From the NCBI GenBank assembly GCA_964636655.1, contig CAZWTK010000002.1:38838-102837 (forward strand): 64,000 bases of DNA. Reading direction: 5' to 3'. The translations under genes and the position numbers were made by a program. The notes under the pieces are model-generated. The model saw nothing but the letters and a program-made list of their open reading frames with translations. It had not been told where the DNA came from and did no database searches. This DNA is from Fen-549 sp964636655 (GTDB taxonomy: Bacteria; Actinomycetota; Thermoleophilia; Gaiellales; Gaiellaceae). Shown here piece by piece: positions 35,401 to 42,801 of this stretch. Positions within the stretch are counted from its first letter, which is position 1. Every line of letters begins with the position of its first letter.

Positions 35401-37199
35401 ATGCCCGAGGACTCGAACTGGAAGACGCCGGTCGCATCGCCGCAGGCGAGCATGGCGTAGGTCTTGGCGTCGTCGAGCGGTATCTGCGAGATGTCGAGGT
35501 CGTCACCGATCAGCTCGACCGCTGTGTCGATAACGTCGAGGTTGCGCAGGCCGAGGAAGTCCATCTTGAGCAGCCCGAGCGCCTCGACGTCGCCCATCGG
35601 GAACTGCGTCACGACCTCCTGGTCGGAGCCCTTCTGCTGCAGCGGCACGACATCGGTCAGCGGCTGGGCGCCGATGACGACGCCGGCGGCGTGGATCGAA
35701 TCCTGGCGCACGAGCCCCTCGAGCGGCCTGGCCAGATCGACGACCTCCTTGCAGAACGGGTCGGAGTCGTAGGCGGCGCGCAGCTCCTGACCGGGCTTGA
35801 GGCAGGCGTCGAGCATCTGACCGGGGCCCTCGGGGATGAGCTTGGCGATGCGATCGACGGTGCCGTAAGGGATCTCGAGCACGCGCCCTGCGTCGCGCAC
35901 GGCGGCCCGCGCGGCCATGGTGCCGAAGGTGATGATCTGGGCGACGCGGTCGCGGCCGTACTTCTCAGCCACGTAGTTGATCACCCGCTCGCGGCCCTCG
36001 ACCGAGAAGTCGATGTCGATGTCGGGCATCGACTTGCGCCCGGGATTGAGGAAGCGCTCGAACAGCAGGTCGTAGCGGATCGGGTCGATGTCGGTGATCT
36101 CCAGGCTGTAGGCGACGAGGCTGCCGGCCGCCGAGCCGCGGCCGGGTCCTACGCCGACGCCGTTTTGCTTCGCAAAGTGGATGAAGTCCCAGACGATCAG
36201 GAAGTAGTCGGCGAAACCCATCTCGCGGATCGTCTTCAGCTCGAAGCGAAGCCGCTCGTCCAGCTCGGGCGTCACCATCTCGTAGCGGCGTTTCAGCCCC
36301 TCCTCGCAGAGCGAGACCAGATACTCGAAGGCGTCACGCCCCTCGGGCGTCGGGAAGGAGGGCAGGAGAATCTGGCCCAGCTCGATCTCGACCGCGCAGC
36401 GATCTGCGACCTCGAGCGTGCGGCGCATCGCCTCCTCCTGACCGACGAAGTCGAGCGCCATCTCCTCCGGCGCCTTGAACCAGAACTGATCGGAGTCGAA
36501 GCGCCAGCGATTGGGGTTCTTGAGCGAGTCGCCCGACTGAATGCAGAGCAGCGCCTCGTGCGGGAGCGCGTCCTCGCGGCGCAGGTAGTGGACGTCACCG
36601 GTGGCGACCAGCGGCATCTTCTTTCTCTTCGCCAGCGCGACGAGGTCGGGATTGATCCGCTGCTGCACGTCGAGCCCGGCGTTTTGCAGCTCGACGTAGA
36701 CGTTGTCCATCCCGAAGATCTGGACGAGCCGGTCGAGCTCGGCCTCGGCGTCGTTCGGGCGGTTCTCCTCCAGCGCCTTGCAGACCCGCCCCGAGAGGCA
36801 GCCAGAGAGGACGATCAGGCCTTTCGAGTAGCGCTGGAGCAACTCCCAATCGACGCGCGGGCGGTAGTAGTAGCCCTCCAGATAGCCGAGCGAGGAGAGC
36901 TTGATCAGATTGCCGTAGCCCTCGTTCGTGGCCGCCAGCACGGTCAGGTGGGCGTTGCCCTTCTTCTGCACGGTGCGGTCGTCGCAGACGTACAGCTCCG
37001 AGCCGAGCAGGGGCTTGACGCCGTGTTTCGCGGTCTGGCGATAGAACTCGATCGACCCGGCCAGCGAGCCGTGGTCGGTGAGGGCGACGGCCGGCATTTC
37101 CAGCTCGGCCGCCCGCGCTGCGAGGGCCGGCACCCTGCACGCCCCGTCCAAGATCGAGTACTCGGAGTGGACGTGCAGATGGACGAACGCGGCGCTCAA
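32478..37199 (-). CDS. dnaE: DNA polymerase III alpha subunit, interrupted by an intein
   Basis: The replicative polymerase. The extein totals 1129 aa after removal of the 444-aa intein. An N-terminal PHP domain (HLHVHSEYSILDGACR, ALTDHGSLAGSIEF) precedes the palm with catalytic Asp residues in SMPDIDIDF. GPGRGSAAGSLVAY, PLQQKGSDQEVVTQFPMGD and the helix-hairpin-helix region (NAVKGVGEGAARAI) follow, with an OB-fold near the C-terminus (GEVVIVGGIVGHVRQL). The intein sits between residues 660 and 1105, inside the conserved STYGI/IYQEQ block. The start is TTG at 37197-37199; no better start with the HLHVHS homology is available. Confidence 0.96.
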   Translation of the reverse strand: MSAAFVHLHVHSEYSILDGACRVPALAARAAELEMPAVALTDHGSLAGSIEFYRQTAKHGVKPLLGSELYVCDDRTVQKKGNAHLTVLAATNEGYGNLIKLSSLGYLEGYYYRPRVDWELLQRYSKGLIVLSGCLSGRVCKALEENRPNDAEAELDRLVQIFGMDNVYVELQNAGLDVQQRINPDLVALAKRKKMPLVATGDVHYLRREDALPHEALLCIQSGDSLKNPNRWRFDSDQFWFKAPEEMALDFVGQEEAMRRTLEVADRCAVEIELGQILLPSFPTPEGRDAFEYLVSLCEEGLKRRYEMVTPELDERLRFELKTIREMGFADYFLIVWDFIHFAKQNGVGVGPGRGSAAGSLVAYSLEITDIDPIRYDLLFERFLNPGRKSMPDIDIDFSVEGRERVINYVAEKYGRDRVAQIITFGTMAARAAVRDAGRVLEIPYGTVDRIAKLIPEGPGQMLDACLKPGQELRAAYDSDPFCKEVVDLARPLEGLVRQDSIHAAGVVIGAQPLTDVVPLQQKGSDQEVVTQFPMGDVEALGLLKMDFLGLRNLDVIDTAVELIGDDLDISQIPLDDAKTYAMLACGDATGVFQFESSGMRDALRQVKPTVFEDLIALVALYRPGPMQYIPVYAKRKHDREQVDFVDERLKPITESTYGICLTGDTLVFDAASGRRRRLDSLEDHEGVLVQGVDAELGSAHSRITRWFDNGVRPVYRMKLKNGVEIRATANHEFLTEGGWKRLDQLGPGDYLGTPRVLARATPGRTLDAQDRARLRTLAYLLADGSLCQPQPTFFSSDAVLLRDFRQTCRLGFEGVAFKSYRKLRDVTQLCVCRPDSFDYHEPSELDCWLREQDLRWKVSDARSKRRRKGPRSAEKWIPEWVFELDEEEIARFLATLWDCDGHVRGNSVSFKTVSLRLAGDVQTLLLRLGVRSSIYRSEYERQVDGLPTRATAYQVTTHGTLRFAEVVQPHMVGPKRSIYTRATDDSLTLGRKRVLEEILHATRELVPVGSQRSRGGRLSLKGLTKQTGFDYQHFYPAARSRSRIKLSSFDMLLDRFDLPRAAMASRISWQQVQTIEPAGEEHVYDIEVERLHNFVASGVLAHNCIYQEQSMEIAKDLAGFSPAEADDLRKAIGKKIHELMASLKDKFIAGCAANSVQPKVARRLWDDLEKAQDYSFNKSHAACYALIAYRTAWLKAHYPCQYMAALISSVMNTKDRVPFYVNACDEMGIEVLPPDVNFSQTDFAVIEEKIRFGLNAVKGVGEGAARAIVSAREEGGVFASVWDFVERIDSGCVNKRVLEALVKCGAFDSTGASRKGLVAALDQIVAWGQKRLADRMSGQSSIFDLGGGEGEHQPRHHPEIAGEEFDKPELLRIEKEVLGLYVSEHPLHAIRDQLRRKTDCGLSDLDRRRDGEVVIVGGIVGHVRQLTTKKGDPMAFMRLDDVTGGAEVVVFNSVFAQTRDLCASDQVLIVKGRIDHKEGESKLLAMELKAFESVPERREVRLRVDARRAPSGIVSELAALVRDFPGDSPVLLDVETSEGARQLRLGPAYKVKPSGDFFAEAKALLGEAGVVA
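33888..35219 (-). other. DnaE intein with LAGLIDADG-type homing endonuclease
   Basis: This is an in-frame 444-aa insertion. It starts at Cys (CLTGDTLVFDAASG, block A), has the block B TxxH motif in RATANHEFLTEGGW and ends VYDIEVERLHNFVASGVLAHN, with penultimate His and terminal Asn. The +1 residue is Cys (CIYQEQ). All residues needed for self-splicing are present. Between them lie two endonuclease motifs, LAYLLADGSLC and FLATLWDCDGHV, with their catalytic acidic residues kept, so the mobile function may also be alive. The flanking extein reads STYGI before and IYQEQSMEIA after. Confidence 0.93.
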
Positions 37200-37318
37200 G
37201 GCTCCGTCATTCTAGGAGCGGTGGCGGCTAGATCCGAATTGCACGGCGCTAATCGAAGAAAACGAGCCGTCGCCCCAACCGTACGCCCGAGTCGGCTGCG
37301 TGACTTCCCACTCGGCGG

Positions 37319-37573
37319 CTAGCGCTTCTTCAGAAAACGAAAGACAAGCAGGACGATGACGGCGCCAAGGAACGCGACGACGAGCGTGGTGAGATTGAAC
37401 CCGCTGATCGGGTCTTTAACGTCGAAGATCCTGCCGGCGAGCCAACCACCCACCAGCGCGCCAACGACGCCAAGCACGACATCGCCAATCAGGCCAAGTC
37501 ACGACCCCTTGACGGCCTTGCCCGCTGCCCAACCGGCGATTACACCTACGACGACCCACGTCAACAACCCCAT
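37319..37573 (-). pseudogene. GlsB/YeaQ/YmgE-family gene with one in-frame TGA
   Basis: From ATG at 37571-37573 (SD GAGGGG just upstream) the frame reads MGLLTWVVVGVIAGWAAGK up to codon 24. Codon 25 is TGA (37499-37501). It then continues without further interruption as LGLIGDVVLGVVGALVGGW, a loop with KDPISGF, a last helix (TTLVVAFLGAVIVLLV) and FRFLKKR to a TAG at 37319-37321. The two membrane segments and the GLIGDxxLGxxGALVGGWL motif are those of the GlsB/YeaQ family. Relatives usually have Gly where TGA stands, so a single GGA-to-TGA change explains it. It is a recent pseudogene, a sequencing error or readthrough; total length 84 sense codons. Confidence 0.8.
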
Positions 37574-37741
37574 CTTTCCCCTCTTTTCTGCCGAATTCGA
37601 TCCGGCCCAGTGCCGTATCGTAAAACGACGCAGATGTCTCGTAAATATCCAAAAAACGGTTCGTGAACAATCCGGATTGGCGAGCACCGGCGCGATACCT
37701 AGCGCCGAGTCGCAACGAGGAGCCGCCCTCTCTCGGATGCT

Positions 37742-38254
37742 CTAGCCGCTCACGAAGTAGGCCATCAAAATCGCGTCCACGTACTCCTGGCCACGACGGA
37801 AGTGGCGCTTGCGATAACCCTCGCGCTCAAAGCCGAAGGACTCGTAGAGCTTGATCGCCGCCTCGTTGTGGGGGAAGACGTGTAGCTCGAGCTTGCTCAC
37901 GCCGTTCGCGTGAGCCCATTCCACCGCGGCTTCGAGCAGCGCGCGACCGACACCCCGGCGGCGATAGGGTTGAGCCACCATCAGGCCGAGATCGGCGACG
38001 TGCTGCGACGAGGGGTGATGATCGCGCGTTAACGACAGGCGTCCGACGATCCCCTCGTTCGTCTCGGCGACGAGGATTGCGGCATCGGGGTGACGGCGGA
38101 GAAGGCGAATCGCCCGGCGCTCGTCCGAGTTCGAGCGCCAGGTTCCGAGCGTGAGCAGCCACCCGCCCGGCTCGGCCGCCACGTCGCGCGCCAGGCGCGA
38201 GAGAGCGCCGGCGTCGGCAGGAACGGCGCGCCGGATCCTCAATCCCTCGTTCAC
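37742..38254 (-). CDS. GNAT-family N-acetyltransferase
   Basis: The 170-aa cytosolic GNAT acetyltransferase has the acetyl-CoA loop in LMVAQPYRRRGVGRALLEAAVEWA (RRRGVGRA) and the C-terminal LELHVFPHNEAAIKLYESFGFEREGYRKR typical of RimI/RimJ-like enzymes. The start is GTG at 38252-38254 (MNEGLRIRRAVPADAGALS), overlapping the ggt stop by 4 nt. Substrate cannot be told; the YESFGF motif is seen in both protein and small-molecule acetylases. Translation is probably coupled to ggt. Confidence 0.9.
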   Translation of the reverse strand: MNEGLRIRRAVPADAGALSRLARDVAAEPGGWLLTLGTWRSNSDERRAIRLLRRHPDAAILVAETNEGIVGRLSLTRDHHPSSQHVADLGLMVAQPYRRRGVGRALLEAAVEWAHANGVSKLELHVFPHNEAAIKLYESFGFEREGYRKRHFRRGQEYVDAILMAYFVSG

Positions 38255-39819
38255 GCGACCACCACTCCGTGACCGCCGCGCCGGGGATCCCCGGCGGCGG
38301 CCAGAGTTCCGTCGGGGCGTACCTCCACGGCTTGCACGCCGCCGAAGAAGACGTTCAAGTCGCGCCAGCGCACGATCTCGTAGCCGAGTCGCTCGAGCCC
38401 GTCCAGCGCGAAGGAATCGACATCCTCGCCTCCTTCGCACTGCACGATCGGCTCGTCGAGGTGAACGCGCGCTCTCGTCACGGCCTCTTCCACCGGCAAT
38501 CCGTGCCCGATCACGTTCGCCACCGTTTGCATGATCGCTCCGCGCAGCCGCACCGAGCCGGCGCTGCCCAGCACGAGTCGCGGCCGCCCGTGCGCAAACA
38601 CGACCGAGGGCGCCATCATGCTGGTCAGCCGCTCACCGGGTCGCTCCGTGCCCGCAACCAGGTCTTCCTCCCCGAGCATGTTGTTCAGGTGGATGCCCGT
38701 GCCGGGGATGGTCACGCCCGAGCTGGAGCCGAGCGAGCAGGTGAGCGAGGCGGCGTTGCCACGCGAGTCGATCACCGAGATGTGGGTCGTGCCGTTGGCG
38801 CTACGCGGCTCGGGCCCTGCGGGCCGCGAGTGGCGAACGCGCTCCACGGCCTCGCGCAGCGAGTCGTCCGAAAGCAATCTAGAAGCCAGCCCGCCGCGCC
38901 GAAGAGCGCTGGAGTAGTCCCGGCCCGAGCGGGCCCGCGTCTGCTCGCGCATCACCTCGACCAGGCGTACCAGCGCCTCCACGCTACCCGGCGCCCCACC
39001 CTCGCCCAGTTCGTCCAGAAGGCGCAGCCCGTAGGCGACGAGGATCCCGCCCGAGGAGGGAGGCGGATTTGAGACAAACTCGCAGCCGCTGTAGCGCGAG
39101 CGCACCAGCCGGCGCCAGACGACGCGGTAGCGCTCCAGATCCTGGAGCGTGATCTTCCCGTCCTCGCCCTGGATGTGAGCGACCAGTTCGCGCCCGAGCT
39201 CTCCGCCGTAGAGCGCGTCGGCGCCCTCGGCCGCGAGTTGTTCGAGCGTGCCGGCAAGGTCGGTCGGCCGGAAGACGTCGCCGGCCTGATAGCGCCTTCC
39301 CTCGATCTCGTAAACAAGGCGCCCCTGCGCGCTGTGACGAAGAATGGGATCGAGAATCTTGTGCAGAAAAGCCTGCGCCGGAGTGATCTCGACGCCGCGG
39401 CGGGCGAGCTCGATAGCCGGCGTGACGAGTTCCCGCCAGGGCAGGCTGCCGAAGCGGCGGTGAACCTCCTCGAGGCCCTTCGGGGCGCCGGGCACGGCGC
39501 ACGACGCCGCTCCGATCGAGAATGGCTGCAGCGAGTCCGGCTCGAAGGCGACGTTGACCGTCTCCATCCGAGCGACCTCCCGCCGACCGCGTCCGAGCCC
39601 TGGAACGGAGACGAAGAAGTCGGCCAGGCGGGTGCGTGCGCTGGAGGCCTCGTGCACGAGGAAGAAGCCGCCGGCGCCCGGGCCCGAGAGCATGCTCTCG
39701 CTCACCCAGGAGGCGAAGGATGCGGCGATGCAGGCATCGACGGCCGAGCCGCCCTCGGCCAGGACTCGTGCCCCCGCCTCGGCGGTCAGAGGATGGCCGG
39801 CCGCGATCGCCCCGCGCAT
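38251..39819 (-). CDS. ggt: Gamma-glutamyltransferase
   Basis: The 522-aa Ntn-hydrolase cleaves gamma-glutamyl bonds of glutathione-like peptides after autocleavage. The autoprocessing/nucleophile Thr is in SANGTTHISVIDSRGNAAS, the usual NTTH motif with Gly-Thr-Thr-His here. GERLTSMMAPSVVF and LNNMLGEEDL bind the gamma-glutamyl carboxylate. The N-terminal helix AAGHPLTAEAGARVLAEGGSAVDACIA is family-typical. No signal peptide is visible in the N-terminus (MRGAIAAGHPL), unlike periplasmic Ggt, so a cytoplasmic or Tat-independent location is likely. The GNAT gene overlaps its stop. Confidence 0.93.
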   Translation of the reverse strand: MRGAIAAGHPLTAEAGARVLAEGGSAVDACIAASFASWVSESMLSGPGAGGFFLVHEASSARTRLADFFVSVPGLGRGRREVARMETVNVAFEPDSLQPFSIGAASCAVPGAPKGLEEVHRRFGSLPWRELVTPAIELARRGVEITPAQAFLHKILDPILRHSAQGRLVYEIEGRRYQAGDVFRPTDLAGTLEQLAAEGADALYGGELGRELVAHIQGEDGKITLQDLERYRVVWRRLVRSRYSGCEFVSNPPPSSGGILVAYGLRLLDELGEGGAPGSVEALVRLVEVMREQTRARSGRDYSSALRRGGLASRLLSDDSLREAVERVRHSRPAGPEPRSANGTTHISVIDSRGNAASLTCSLGSSSGVTIPGTGIHLNNMLGEEDLVAGTERPGERLTSMMAPSVVFAHGRPRLVLGSAGSVRLRGAIMQTVANVIGHGLPVEEAVTRARVHLDEPIVQCEGGEDVDSFALDGLERLGYEIVRWRDLNVFFGGVQAVEVRPDGTLAAAGDPRRGGHGVVVA

Positions 39820-39894
39820 GCAGAAAGCCTAGTGCCCAGCGGCGGCACGCGCTCCACGCGGGCGGGAGACCGACGCGCTACGACCGGGCAATAG

Positions 39895-39976
39895 CTCGGG
39901 CTCGGGCGCCTCTTTGCCCACCCGCCATCCCCCACCCTCCCACGGGGCAGAGAACGGTAGCGAGAAAACACAAACG
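39895..39976 (+). repeat. Dispersed intergenic repeat, copy C (G-quadruplex-prone)
   Basis: It lies between the ggt start and the 3' end of the ABC permease gene. It contains GGGCGCCTCTTTGCCCACCC, the invariant 20-nt core (39929-39948) and GAACGGTAGCGAGAAAACA, whose tail matches copy A. The minus strand reads GGG-A-GGG-T-GGGGG-ATGGC-GGG-T-GGG, again a G-quadruplex pattern. The remainder of the 215-nt spacer (39820-40034) shows nothing else. Confidence 0.8.
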
Positions 39977-40034
39977 GGAGTGTGCAGACTTCGTGCCGGC
40001 TATTGAACGAAGTAGTACCACCCCGAAAGCCGAC

Positions 40035-40871
40035 CTACCCCGAGCGCTTCAGCTTGCCGTGGCGCTTGGCGTAGCGCTCACCGCGGCGGAAGATCTCCAG
40101 CCCGAGCGGCACGGCGACGGCGCCGATCACCAGCATCGGCCAGATGTCGCCCCAGAGCGCGTGCACCCCGGCACCGTCGATGATCGACTTGCGCAGTGCC
40201 CTGAGCGCGTAGGTCGCCGGCGAGATCCGGGCCAGCGCCTGCATCCAACCGGGCAGGACGCTGACGTTGTAGTAGACGCCTGAGACGACGAGCAACAGCC
40301 CCTGAGCGATGTAGCCGAGCTGCACGCCCTTCTCGGGCGAGATCAGGGCAAGCACCGAGGTCATCATCCCGATGCCGATGAACGAGACCGAGGCCACGAG
40401 CAGCACGACGAGCGCCGCGAGATAGTCGGCACCGGGCAGGCTGAGCTGGAAGAAGAAGGCAACCACGACAAAGAGCAGCGCCGCCCTGATCAGCCCGTAG
40501 AGCACCCCGAACAGGCCCGTGCCGAGCAGGTGCATCGAGCGCGACAGAGGCGCCATGAAGGTGTGCTCGATCGTGCCCTCCCAGCGCTCCCACTGCACCA
40601 TCTCGACCAGCAGCCCGAAGACCATGCCGAGATAGCTCCAGACCAGCGCGCCGATCAAGAGCCAGCTCGTAGCGTAGTTGACGTCGATCTTGGCGCCCGT
40701 CTGCGCGAAGCCCTTGGCGATGAAGACGATCGAGAGCGTGTTCGCCAGCGTCCAGACGAACCAGGCTAGCTCCCACCAGATGTAGCGCCTGATGATGTAG
40801 GTGTTGCGCTCGAGGATGCCCGAGAGGCCCATCAGCTCCGAGCGCAGCGCCGTCGCGGTTCCGCGCATCAT
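40035..40871 (-). CDS. ABC-2 type exporter, permease subunit
   Basis: The 278-aa membrane protein has six hydrophobic segments, for example WWELAWFVWTLANTLSIVFIA, SWLLIGALVWSYLGMVFGLLV, AALLFVVVAFFFQL and AALVVLLVASVSFIGIGMM. It ends in a short basic tail, matching ABC-2 permeases of drug, polysaccharide or lipid exporters. ATG at 40869-40871 overlaps the ATPase stop by 4 nt. It pairs with the ATPase as a heteromeric exporter; substrate unknown. Confidence 0.88.
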   Translation of the reverse strand: MMRGTATALRSELMGLSGILERNTYIIRRYIWWELAWFVWTLANTLSIVFIAKGFAQTGAKIDVNYATSWLLIGALVWSYLGMVFGLLVEMVQWERWEGTIEHTFMAPLSRSMHLLGTGLFGVLYGLIRAALLFVVVAFFFQLSLPGADYLAALVVLLVASVSFIGIGMMTSVLALISPEKGVQLGYIAQGLLLVVSGVYYNVSVLPGWMQALARISPATYALRALRKSIIDGAGVHALWGDIWPMLVIGAVAVPLGLEIFRRGERYAKRHGKLKRSG

Positions 40872-41698
40872 TCGCTTACCTCGTCTTCGCTGAGGACGGT
40901 TCCGGTGGCGGAGAAGAAGGCTTCTTCGAGCGTCTCGGCTTGGTAACGCCGCTTGAGCTCATCCACCGGAGCCAGGCAGAGCAGCTCGCCGCGGTGCAGA
41001 ATGCCGATTCGCTCGGCCAGCTCCTCGGCCTCGGCCAGGTCGTGGGTGCAGAGAAGGATGGTCGCGTCGTGGACGCGGCGAACCTCGCGGATGAAGTCCT
41101 GCACCTCGAGCTTCGAGCGCGGATCGAGGCCGGTGGTCGGCTCGTCCAGCAAGAGCAGCGTCGGCGACGTCAGGAGCGCTCGCGCCAGCGCAACCTTCTG
41201 CTGCATTCCCCGCGATAGCTCCTCCATCGGCCCCGTCGCCCTGTCAAGCGGGAAGCCGACGCGCTCGAGCATGCGCGGAATCTCCGCGCTCGTATCGCGG
41301 CGGCGCAGGCCGTAGAAACGGGCGGCATAGCTCAGATTCTCGAGCGCCGACAGACGCTTGAAGAAGGACGCCTCGACCGAGACGCGGTTGATCAGCCGCT
41401 GCACTCGCCGCGGCTCGCCGAACACATCGTGGCCGAAGACGCGAGCACTGCCTCCGTCCTCGAGCAGAAGCGTCGAGAGCAGGCGGACGAGCGTCGACTT
41501 ACCCGAGCCGTTCTGGCCCAAGATGGCTACGCACTCGCCGCGCTCGATCGAGAAAGAGACCGGGCCCAGCGCGACTATGCGGCGGCGATGCAGGCGCAGG
41601 CCGTCGCGACGGTGGAAGTCTTTGCGTAGAGACGCGACTTCGACCGCCGGAACGGCTCGATCGTAAACGGGTTGTGAGAGAAGTGAAGCAGGTGACAC
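40868..41698 (-). CDS. ABC-2 type exporter, ATP-binding subunit
   Basis: The 276-aa cytosolic ATPase has Walker A LGQNGSGKSTLVRLLS, signature LSRGMQQKVALARALL, Walker B LLLLDEPTTGLDP and switch His CTHDLAEAEEL. Homology starts near AVPAVEVASLRKDF, ~20 residues after the GTG start (41696-41698). The DNA immediately upstream is a short spacer before a methyltransferase gene. With the following permease it forms a two-gene exporter operon. The N-terminal region and R-rich loop (FHRRDGLRLHRRR) resemble exporters of the DrrA/CcmA class. Confidence 0.92.
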   Translation of the reverse strand: MSPASLLSQPVYDRAVPAVEVASLRKDFHRRDGLRLHRRRIVALGPVSFSIERGECVAILGQNGSGKSTLVRLLSTLLLEDGGSARVFGHDVFGEPRRVQRLINRVSVEASFFKRLSALENLSYAARFYGLRRRDTSAEIPRMLERVGFPLDRATGPMEELSRGMQQKVALARALLTSPTLLLLDEPTTGLDPRSKLEVQDFIREVRRVHDATILLCTHDLAEAEELAERIGILHRGELLCLAPVDELKRRYQAETLEEAFFSATGTVLSEDEVSE

Positions 41699-41871
41699 TT
41701 TGCGACTCCTTGCAGCGACTCGACGGAAGCGGAAAACTCAGGCGCACCTCTAAGTGCCGGGGCTGTAGAGCCCGGCGGCGCGCGGCTTCGTCAAATACGT
41801 GCGGGCAGGAACATCGCGCCCTTACGGTAGCAGCGATACGCGACCGTGGCCAGGGCGCGAAGAGAGCCGGC

Positions 41872-42654
41872 TCAGGCGGGCGAGAAGACCGTCTGGCGTA
41901 GGGACCAAACGATCTCGCCGCCGGCCGTCGACTGGGTCAGTTCGCCCAGCTCGCGCTCCAGGCGATCGAGCTCAGTGGGAGAAGCGAGCCCGTCGAGGCG
42001 ACCGGCGCGGCGCATGACGCGTAGATTGAACAGCCCCATCGCCGCGGCATCCGCGGTCGGTGGAGAGACCCGGGCGAGATAGCTCGATCGTTGGCGAAAA
42101 CTCGTTCCGCCGCGCAAGGCATCGAGCCTCGGCCCCAGGTAGAGCTCGCCGCCGCTCTCCCTCATACGCCTTTCTACCAGAGCCAGGTAGTGGGCGAACC
42201 GCTTCAGCTTGGTCTCGATTCGCTCGACCTCGTCGCTGAGAAAGACGCCATCCGGCGCCAGCTCGCCGACCAAACGCGCGACCTGTTTTTCGGGCTCGGG
42301 CAGGTGGCTGAGCAGAAGCCGCGCAAAGATCAGATCGGCGGGCCGAGCGGGAAAGGGCGTGAGCGTCACGTCGTGCTGAACGAACTCGATCCGCGACCCG
42401 GCCCGTGTCTGCGCGTACTGGAGGAAGCGCTCCGAAGTATCGAGACCGACCATCCGCTCGGGCCTGGTCAGCGCCGCTACGGTCTCGGTCGTGTAACCCG
42501 GGCCGCAGCCCAGATCGAGCGCCAACCGCGGCCGCCTCGGCGCCGCTTGCTCCAGAAAAGATCGCATCGCCGGCTCGAACACACGCGCCAACAGCGCGAG
42601 CCGCTCGGCGGCGAGCTTGCTATCCCCGAGGCTGTAGGCGCGATCCTCTGCCAC
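41872..42654 (-). CDS. Class I SAM-dependent methyltransferase
   Basis: About 260 aa. The SAM loop is LALDLGCGPGYTTETV (motif I), followed by GLDTSERFLQYAQ and VQHDVTLTPFPARPADLIFARLLLSHLPEP (motifs II/III). The C-terminal ~90 residues are helical and include VEDxxxE-like VFLSDEVERIETKLKRF. I start at GTG 42652-42654 (MAEDRAYSLGDSKLAAERLA), where family-like sequence begins. The frame continues upstream through the REP doublet and against the epimerase gene, but that part is not protein-like. Substrate unknown. The REP doublet sits in its 5' region. Confidence 0.8.
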   Translation of the reverse strand: MAEDRAYSLGDSKLAAERLALLARVFEPAMRSFLEQAAPRRPRLALDLGCGPGYTTETVAALTRPERMVGLDTSERFLQYAQTRAGSRIEFVQHDVTLTPFPARPADLIFARLLLSHLPEPEKQVARLVGELAPDGVFLSDEVERIETKLKRFAHYLALVERRMRESGGELYLGPRLDALRGGTSFRQRSSYLARVSPPTADAAAMGLFNLRVMRRAGRLDGLASPTELDRLERELGELTQSTAGGEIVWSLRQTVFSPA

Positions 42655-42684
42655 GACGGCAAGGGTAGTCGCACCGCGAGAAGG

Positions 42685-42770
42685 ACCTGTCCCGGTGCCA
42701 GGCACTGGGACGTGGCCGGGTGGGACATTGTTCGCTCGGGCCATGTCCTGGTGCCAGGCACGAGGGGTCC
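42685..42770. repeat. REP-like palindrome doublet
   Basis: Two units lie between the divergent methyltransferase and epimerase genes. Unit 1 (42685-42717) reads TGTCCCGGTGCC-A-GGCACTGGGACGTGG; unit 2 (42739-42770) reads CCATGTCCTGGTGCC-A-GGCACGAGGGG. Both centre on GGTGCC-A-GGCAC and are imperfect copies of the 35-nt palindrome at 48539-48573. The arrangement of two units ~56 nt apart resembles bacterial interspersed mosaic elements. Confidence 0.75.
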
Positions 42771-42801
42771 GAAAAAGCCGGTTGATAGCATCGTCGTCCC
42801 C

